Of a stretch of DNA of 11,172 bases, positions 6,436 through 11,172 are shown in pieces. This stretch comes from Flavobacteriaceae bacterium UBA2000 (GTDB lineage: Bacteria > Bacteroidota > Bacteroidia > Flavobacteriales > Flavobacteriaceae), in contig DDCS01000089.1 of assembly GCA_002335345.1 (NCBI GenBank), positions 1 through 11,172 of the forward strand, read 5' to 3'. Every line of letters starts with the position of its first letter. Within the stretch, counting starts at the first letter, position 1. A program made the translations under genes and the position numbers. The notes below the pieces were generated by a model. That model was not told where the DNA came from. It saw nothing but the letters and a program-made list of their open reading frames with translations, and searched no databases.

Positions 6436-6463
6436 TGCATTGATATATGGTTTTTCCAAATAC

Positions 6464-6997
6464 TTAATTGATCTCAGGATAAAAGGCAAGGTCTTGAGGG
6501 CGGTTTAATTTTATCAATAAGGCCATTTGGCCAAGATGATAATGTAAATGTTCTAGGGCGTGGATGCAGGCTTCTAGCCGCGTCATGGAAAAGGTTTGAA
6601 CATGATAAACTTCACTCCAGACGCGGCTTGGGGCTTGCCTAATTAGATTTTTGGCCTGTGCCAAAGTCTCCAATAAGTTTGTGGACAACTGCTGTAAGCT
6701 AATTTCTGGTCGGACCGTGAATTCAAGTGTTCTTTGACGCAGATCATTCTGATGGCTCAAATTAGTCACGACATACTGCCTTAGGTTACCTTCCATATGA
6801 GCGAGTTGCACCCCTAAACAGGGTATTTGGGCATTAGGAGAGATCCATAACCCTTCTCGTTCTATTTTCGGGAGGGTCAGATGCAACAGTCGTTCAAACT
6901 CCTCGAACCTGCCGATTAATGATTTATTTGGTGTGGTTTCGTCCAATTTTATTTTGACTAAAATTCCCTGCCGCGTTAGGGAGTTAGGCTCGTTCAT
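6464..6997 (-). CDS. DUF1572/DinB-like metal-binding protein
   Basis: A 177-residue cytoplasmic protein with the four-helix pattern of the DinB/YfiT superfamily, closest to DUF1572. The likely divalent-metal ligands are H67 (AHMEGNLRQY, the family HLxGN position), H150 and H154 (EHLHYHLGQ). Around them are FEEFERLL (31-38), RQRTLEF (87-93) and KLNRPQDLAFY near the end. DinB-like proteins include thiol-dependent transferases, but the activity of DUF1572 members is not established and no substrate can be inferred. The ATG at 6997 is chosen; an in-frame TTG at 7015 would add six residues and has no support. Its ATG is only 36 bases from that of the divergent OmpA gene. Confidence 0.8.
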   Translation of the reverse strand: MNEPNSLTRQGILVKIKLDETTPNKSLIGRFEEFERLLHLTLPKIEREGLWISPNAQIPCLGVQLAHMEGNLRQYVVTNLSHQNDLRQRTLEFTVRPEISLQQLSTNLLETLAQAKNLIRQAPSRVWSEVYHVQTFSMTRLEACIHALEHLHYHLGQMALLIKLNRPQDLAFYPEIN

Positions 6998-6998
6998 T

Positions 6999-7016
6999 TT
7001 TGTAAATTTAGACAAA
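6999..7016. promoter_or_regulatory. Inverted repeat between divergent starts
   Basis: TTTGT (6999-7003) and ACAAA (7012-7016) flank an eight-base AT-rich core in the 36 bases between the ATG codons of the DinB-like and OmpA genes. It could be an operator serving both directions. Neither gene has a clear TAnnTTTG element here, so promoter positions remain unknown. Confidence 0.3.
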
Positions 7017-7033
7017 GTTTTTCTAGTCTTTGA

Positions 7034-8086
7034 ATGAAGGGGCCTCTTAAAAAGTTTTTGTTTCTATTACTCTTGTGGTCGGGTTTTGGCTTTGCCCTAA
7101 ACCAGTATCTTGAACAAAAGCCCGTAAACACGCTACCAGCTGACCCTGTAAATGAGTTAAACTCAGATGAAGCGCCTCCCTATGATCAGACTTTAATATC
7201 AGAGGAGAATAATGCTGGGACAGAGTCGATACAAGAAAGTAATGAAAATTCAGAAGCCTTAAATAATAAGACTTCAGAGGATTCCGCAGCAGAGACAGTT
7301 TCGCCAGAATCAACTCCAGAGACAATTCCAGAGATAAAAAAGTTTGAGCCGATAGCCCTAGGATTCGATGCTTTGGATATTGTTCGGAACACTCCAGAGG
7401 TGATTTGGAAAAAAAACTGGAAAGATTTGTCCGAACGGCTACGCTATAATATGAGGATAAATCCAGAGTTAACTCTAGAGATCATCGGTCATTATGATCC
7501 CAGTGAACCCATAGCCGACCCAAACCTTGGGGTACAACGCAGTGTCAAGGTAAAGAATGAGCTCGTTGCTGCCGGCCTTAATCCGGATCGCATCAAATGC
7601 CGCGGAGATCTGCAACGACTCTTTGATAAAAATTCAAGGATCCCTCCTATTGTTATTAGCGCCTCAAGTTTACTTACCGAGCGTCCGGATGATGCGCCTG
7701 CAGATCCTAATGAGGCGGCTGCCCGAAAAAACCCAAATCTACCTAAATACAATTCGATTGTATATCACCCAAGTTTTTCGGATCAAGGCGTTATGATCAA
7801 AAGCGATCTTATGGAATTAACTCCGGGAATAGCGCAATGGCTTGCCCTTGATGCTCAAAATTATATTGAATTATGGGGCCATACCGATCATGTGGGCCAT
7901 GACCAAGACAATTATCGATTGGCCTTAAAATGGGCGCAACAGCTGCGCCGTTTTTTTATTTCCCAAGGCATCGATGCCAATAGACTGAAAGCACGTTCTG
8001 CTGGAGAACAGCAACCTTTATACACCAATAGCAATTCTCGCGGGCGCCTAAAAAACCGTCGTATAGAATTGATTTTTAAATATTAA
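7034..8086 (+). CDS. Envelope protein with two tandem OmpA-like domains
   Basis: A 350-residue protein. Residues 1-22 form a basic then hydrophobic N-terminus (MKGPLKK, then a Leu/Phe core), either a signal peptide or an uncleaved anchor; I see no lipobox cysteine. Residues 30-103 are a Ser/Glu/Asn/Thr-rich acidic linker. Residues 105-212 resemble a degenerate OmpA domain (LEIIGHYD with D155, then LGVQRSVKVKNELVAAGLNPDRI) that lacks the NRRIE ending. Residues 240-350 form a canonical OmpA C-terminal domain with GHTDHVG (D285), ALKWAQQLRRFFISQGI and NRRIEL (341-346); the Asp and Arg are the family ligands for peptidoglycan diaminopimelate. It probably tethers to the cell wall from the inner membrane or periplasm. 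Three bases separate it from the symporter gene, so the two likely share a transcript. Confidence 0.87.
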   Translation: MKGPLKKFLFLLLLWSGFGFALNQYLEQKPVNTLPADPVNELNSDEAPPYDQTLISEENNAGTESIQESNENSEALNNKTSEDSAAETVSPESTPETIPEIKKFEPIALGFDALDIVRNTPEVIWKKNWKDLSERLRYNMRINPELTLEIIGHYDPSEPIADPNLGVQRSVKVKNELVAAGLNPDRIKCRGDLQRLFDKNSRIPPIVISASSLLTERPDDAPADPNEAAARKNPNLPKYNSIVYHPSFSDQGVMIKSDLMELTPGIAQWLALDAQNYIELWGHTDHVGHDQDNYRLALKWAQQLRRFFISQGIDANRLKARSAGEQQPLYTNSNSRGRLKNRRIELIFKY

Positions 8087-8089
8087 CCT

Positions 8090-9847
8090 ATGCAACTCAC
8101 CGCTCTTGATTGGCTTCTTATTGGGCTATTTTTTTTGATTTTTCTAATTATTGGTTGGCGTGTAGCGAAGCGTTCTGGGAGTAATACCAAAGAATTTTTT
8201 CTGTCGGGTCAGGATATGCCTTGGTGGCTGCTGGGTATTTCTATGGTAGCGACCACCTTCAGCGCCGATACGCCAAACCTAGTTACCGATATAGTCCGTC
8301 AAAATGGAATTTCGGGGAATTGGGTATGGTGGGCCTTTCTTCTGACGGGGATGTTAACGGTTTTTGTTTACGCTAGACTCTGGCGGCGCTCGGAAGTATT
8401 GACAGACTTAGCCTTTTATGAAATGCGCTACAGCGGTAAAGCGGCAGCCTTTTTGAGAGGCTTCCGTGCTATTTATCTAGGGGTATTCTTTAATGTAATG
8501 ATTATGGCCGCAGTGTGTTTGGCCGCCATTAAAATCGGGGGAATTTTATTTAATCTTGAACCATGGGAAGCCGTGGTTTACGCCTCTGTGGTGACCGTAC
8601 TCTACAGCTCTTTGGGCGGTTTGCGCGGGGTAATATTTACAGACTTTTTGCAATTTATTGTCGCTATGGTGGGTTCTGTCTGGGCTGCTTATTACATCAT
8701 TAACCTACCTCAAGTGGGCGGTCTTGAGGCTTTATTGACTCATGCTAATGTGGTGGATAAACTTAATTTTTTACCTGATTTTGAAAACCGTGACACGCTA
8801 TGGACCCTCTTACTTATTCCTATTGCGGTTCAGTGGTGGTCGGTTTGGTATCCGGGGGCAGAACCAGGCGGTGGCGGTTATGTCGCCCAAAGAATGCTTT
8901 CAGCCAAAAACGAGCGCCATGCTGTTGGGGCGACCTTGCTCTTTAATATAACGCATTATGCGCTGAGACCCTGGCCATGGATTCTAATCGCTTTAGCCTC
9001 TTTGATTTTATATCCTGAGCTCTCTGATATAAAAGCGGCTTTTCCCAATGCGACCGAAGGTCATGACTTAGGGTATTCGGCCATGTTGACCTACCTCCCT
9101 CCAGGCCTTTTAGGCTTAGTGGTCAGTTCGTTAATTGCCGCCTTTATGAGCACGATCTCAACGCATTTGAATTGGGGTTCATCCTATATCGCTCTGGACT
9201 TTTACAAACGTTTTGTGCGTCCAGAAGCTTCAGAAAAACAATTGGTCTGGGTCGGTCGATGGTCTACAGTTATTTTAATGGTTTTGGCTGGGCTTTTGGC
9301 GCTTCAATTCGAAAGTGCCCTGGACACCTTTAATATATTGCTTCAAATTGGAGCGGGAACGGGATTGATCTTTATCCTGCGCTGGTTTTGGTGGCGCATA
9401 AACGCATACAGTGAAATCACCGGAATGATTGTTTCCTTTGCCTTGGCCTTGGCCTTTGAATTTTTCGATTTTGGATTTGATGCCACGCAAAAATTACTCT
9501 GGGGTGTGGGAATCACCACATTGAGTTGGGTTTTGGTGACCTTATTGACAAGGCCTACGGACCAAGAAACCTTGATTAAATTTTATAATAAAATCACACC
9601 CTACGGGCGCGGATGGCGCGGATTTAAGCAAAAAATGGACGCCCAAGGGGTTCCCTTAAAAAATTCAAAAGAGCGATTCTCGAGTGATCTGCTGCTTTTT
9701 CTACTCGGTGTTGTTTTGGTTTATTGTGCCCTTTTCGCAACGGGATACGTCCTTTACAGCCAGTGGCTTGGGGCATTAGTTCTCCTTACCTTAGCTCTGG
9801 TTTGTGCATTGGCCATGATTAAGGTATTTAAAGGGAGAACCCTTTAA
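8090..9847 (+). CDS. Sodium:solute symporter (SSS family)
   Basis: A 585-residue polytopic inner-membrane protein of the SSS/SLC5-type Na+-coupled symporters, LeuT fold, with about 13-15 hydrophobic segments. Visible features: helix 1 unwound region GISMVATTFSADTP (49-62); the family signature GGLRGVIFTDFLQF (176-189); and the helix 8 segment AAFMSTIST (350-358), where A351, S354 and T355 align with the vSGLT Na2-site residues A361, S364 and S365. NWGSSY and DFYKRF follow (361-375). Na+ coupling is therefore likely. The substrate is not readable from sequence; sugars, amino acids, polyols and carboxylates are all known for this family. It begins three bases after the OmpA-like gene. Its stop is eight bases from that of the convergent barrel gene. 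Confidence 0.93.
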   Translation: MQLTALDWLLIGLFFLIFLIIGWRVAKRSGSNTKEFFLSGQDMPWWLLGISMVATTFSADTPNLVTDIVRQNGISGNWVWWAFLLTGMLTVFVYARLWRRSEVLTDLAFYEMRYSGKAAAFLRGFRAIYLGVFFNVMIMAAVCLAAIKIGGILFNLEPWEAVVYASVVTVLYSSLGGLRGVIFTDFLQFIVAMVGSVWAAYYIINLPQVGGLEALLTHANVVDKLNFLPDFENRDTLWTLLLIPIAVQWWSVWYPGAEPGGGGYVAQRMLSAKNERHAVGATLLFNITHYALRPWPWILIALASLILYPELSDIKAAFPNATEGHDLGYSAMLTYLPPGLLGLVVSSLIAAFMSTISTHLNWGSSYIALDFYKRFVRPEASEKQLVWVGRWSTVILMVLAGLLALQFESALDTFNILLQIGAGTGLIFILRWFWWRINAYSEITGMIVSFALALAFEFFDFGFDATQKLLWGVGITTLSWVLVTLLTRPTDQETLIKFYNKITPYGRGWRGFKQKMDAQGVPLKNSKERFSSDLLLFLLGVVLVYCALFATGYVLYSQWLGALVLLTLALVCALAMIKVFKGRTL

Positions 9848-9855
9848 AATCGGAT

Positions 9856-10440
9856 TTAAAGCCAAGAATATCCAATACTTAAGGTGGTCATTCGGGTGCG
9901 TCCTTCTTGGATTGTTGGGAGTGACGGAATAGTCACGGATCCGTTAACACGGGTTAATCCAAAGCTATATCTTGCCTCGGCGCGCAGCCCTAAAGGCAGA
10001 TCAAGGCCGATGCCTAAAGTACCTAACCAATCTACTGTGTCGGTTTCAATGGCATCAAAGGTCTGACTCAGCACACTAGTCTCATCGTTGAGCAGTATTC
10101 CTATTTGCGGTCCTGCATGGATGTTTAGATTCTCCGTGATATAATATTTTACGACAACGGGTATACTGATATAATCGAGGTTAAAATCCTGCACAATGTC
10201 GGAGTAAGTATCCCCTACTTCAGCCCCTTGCTGACTGTAGAGCGCATCTATTTGAAACCCTAGTTTATCACCTAATCGGGCTCCAGCGAAGAACCCTGCT
10301 GAAAGTCCTGTGCGTTGCTCAAAATCTTCTATGCCCGAAACATTAGCAAAGTTAAAACCCAGTTTAACGCCAAAATCCAAACCTTGGGCGCTTGCCGAAC
10401 TGATGATGGTCAAAAACAGTAGGGTCAATAATTTTTTCAT
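9856..10440 (-). CDS. PorT-like outer-membrane beta-barrel protein
   Basis: A 194-residue protein with a clear signal peptide (MKKLLTLLFL core, cleavage likely after SASA at 18). The mature part starts with FGVKLGFNFANVSG, typical of the Bacteroidota porin-like OMP_b-brl_2 family. It continues with alternating amphipathic strands (SAGFFAGARL, FQIDALYSQQGAE, YISIPVVVKYYI, LNIHAGPQIGILL, LGLRAEARYSFGLTRV) and closes with TTLSIGYSWL. About eight strands are expected. Members sit in the outer membrane; most have no defined substrate. It is likely monocistronic. It converges on the symporter and is divergent from xerD. No consensus -7 element is seen; a near-match TAAATTCG on the minus strand is weak. 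Confidence 0.9.
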   Translation of the reverse strand: MKKLLTLLFLTIISSASAQGLDFGVKLGFNFANVSGIEDFEQRTGLSAGFFAGARLGDKLGFQIDALYSQQGAEVGDTYSDIVQDFNLDYISIPVVVKYYITENLNIHAGPQIGILLNDETSVLSQTFDAIETDTVDWLGTLGIGLDLPLGLRAEARYSFGLTRVNGSVTIPSLPTIQEGRTRMTTLSIGYSWL

Positions 10441-10460
10441 GGATAAACGATTTATAAGTT

Positions 10461-10479
10461 TTTCGAATTTAATTCAAAT
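10461..10479. promoter_or_regulatory. Imperfect inverted repeat upstream of the barrel gene
   Basis: TTTCGAATT and AATTCAAAT flank a single T and match at seven of nine positions as an inverted repeat. It lies 20 bases upstream of the barrel ATG (10440) and 85 bases upstream of xerD. It is a candidate operator in an AT-rich spacer, where such repeats can also arise by chance. Confidence 0.3.
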
Positions 10480-10564
10480 AATTTTAAACCCGAAGGGTAA
10501 AAGCGTATTTTCATGGTGATGTTATCGATCCTATTTTATTCGTCTTTTTAACAAAGTCAAAACA

Positions 10565-11172
10565 TTGAATTGGCCACAATCCATAAAAGCATTTACGCAG
10601 TACCTCAAAATTGAGCGTGGCCTCTCTGAAAACACCATAAAGGGGTATCAAGCCGATTTAAAAAAATTATTGCTTTGGCTTGACCAAAACGACGCCGCGC
10701 CTGCCCCGGCAAAAATTCAGTTAGACTTACTTCAAGATTTTGTTTACCAGCAAGCCAAGTTGCTCCATGCGCGCTCGCAGGCGCGGCTGATTTCAAGCTT
10801 AAAGGGATTTTTTAATTTTTTAGTATTCGAAGATTTAAGAGCCGACAATCCGCTGACCCTGATGGAGAGTCCAAAAATTGGTCGCTATCTCCCGGATACG
10901 CTTTCAGTTGCAGAAATTGATGCACTTATTGGGGCTATTGATTTAGGACATCCTCAAGGAGAGCGTAACCGCGCCATGCTGGAGACGCTTTACGGTTGTG
11001 GATTGCGCGTTTCTGAACTGACTACGTTAAGGCTTTCGGACCTTCACTTTGATCAGGAATTTATTAAGGTGACAGGGAAGGGTGATAAGCAGAGAATCGT
11101 TCCCGTAGCGCCCTCAACGGTGAAATTTATCAATATCTATATTCACCAAGTGCGCAATCATATGGCAATTGA
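10565..11172 (+). CDS. xerD: XerD-type tyrosine recombinase, N-terminal part
   Basis: The first 202 residues of a site-specific tyrosine recombinase; the gene continues past the window edge (family length about 300). Residues 1-95 form the SAM-like core-binding domain (FTQYLKIERGLSENTIKGYQADL, outlined at 10-32). The catalytic domain begins around 110 (LPDTLSVAEI) and shows the first catalytic arginine R148 in YGCGLRVSEL and the beta-hairpin lysine K172 in TGKGDKQR. The remaining HxxR, His/Trp and nucleophile Tyr lie outside. With XerC it resolves chromosome dimers at dif; Bacteroidota genomes often carry several paralogues, so the D assignment is by resemblance. The start is TTG at 10565: no in-frame ATG exists between the upstream stop at 10517 and the conserved start of the domain. 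It is not accompanied by attachment sites or transposon genes, so it looks housekeeping. Confidence 0.9.
   Translation, partial: MNWPQSIKAFTQYLKIERGLSENTIKGYQADLKKLLLWLDQNDAAPAPAKIQLDLLQDFVYQQAKLLHARSQARLISSLKGFFNFLVFEDLRADNPLTLMESPKIGRYLPDTLSVAEIDALIGAIDLGHPQGERNRAMLETLYGCGLRVSELTTLRLSDLHFDQEFIKVTGKGDKQRIVPVAPSTVKFINIYIHQVRNHMAI

Noticed and set aside
7024..7032. TAGTCTTTG just before the OmpA ATG as a -7 promoter element
   Set aside because: It has one base too many between TA and TTTG, and transcription would begin inside the signal sequence, which is clearly coding.
7047..7796. Antisense and alternative-frame ORFs inside the OmpA-like gene
   Set aside because: They are explained by the low-complexity Ser/Glu-rich linker and codon bias of the real gene.
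8742..9490. Short ORFs within the symporter gene (8742-8951 plus, 9275-9490 minus)
   Set aside because: The symporter frame is intact with family motifs throughout; these are shadows.
9884..10519. Plus-strand ORFs over the barrel gene and its upstream region (9884-10066, 10310-10519)
   Set aside because: They run opposite to a protein with a clear signal peptide and beta-strand pattern and have no recognisable start context.
10605..10796. Minus-strand ORF inside xerD
   Set aside because: It is antisense to the conserved core-binding domain; no independent support.
10565..11172. The recombinase as the integrase of a mobile element or integron
   Set aside because: It resembles housekeeping XerD, and no att-like repeats, cassette sites, tRNA or transposition genes are visible nearby.

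Overview
The window looks like ordinary chromosome from a member of the Bacteroidota, most likely the class Flavobacteriia. Three things support this. Several genes are preceded by the Bacteroidota -7 element TAnnTTTG. Shine-Dalgarno sequences are mostly absent. The gene set is typical of the group: a small PorT-like outer-membrane barrel, a DUF3817/YbdG-type pair, a DUF1572 DinB-like protein, an OmpA protein next to a Na+:solute symporter, and a XerD-type recombinase. This assignment is inference from gene content; no rRNA or other phylogenetic marker is present.

Layout. Bases 1-244 hold the C-terminal end of an RlmI-like SAM-dependent RNA methyltransferase. It converges on a Bcr/CflA-type MFS efflux transporter (255-1460, minus). 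An AT-rich, gene-free stretch of about 300 bases follows, then a SemiSWEET sugar transporter (1769-2041, plus). Next is a convergent pair of exported proteins: a protein with a glutaredoxin-like C-terminal domain and an unusual CX3C motif (2107-2727, plus), and a conserved secreted protein of unknown function (2749-3417, minus). A classical short-chain dehydrogenase (3533-4267, minus) is transcribed divergently from a three-gene operon on the plus strand. That operon encodes a DUF3817 membrane protein, a YbdG-type mechanosensitive channel coupled to it by an ATGA overlap, and a small conserved protein. A 169-base convergent spacer with hairpins separates the operon from a DUF1572/DinB-like protein (6464-6997, minus). 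That gene is divergent from a two-gene operon encoding a tandem OmpA-domain protein and a 585-residue Na+:solute symporter. The window ends with an outer-membrane barrel protein (9856-10440, minus) and the first two thirds of a XerD-type tyrosine recombinase (from 10565, plus, cut by the window edge).

How the genes relate. The theme is the cell envelope: drug efflux, sugar transport, tension-gated channel, peptidoglycan-anchored OmpA, Na+-coupled uptake and an outer-membrane barrel. The genes form small independent units rather than one pathway. I see no mobile element, CRISPR array, tRNA, rRNA or defence island. The points most worth a second look are the exported glutaredoxin-like protein, the tandem OmpA/symporter unit, the short promoter-to-start distances that revise several start codons, and a hairpin that contains the stop codon of the mechanosensitive-channel operon.
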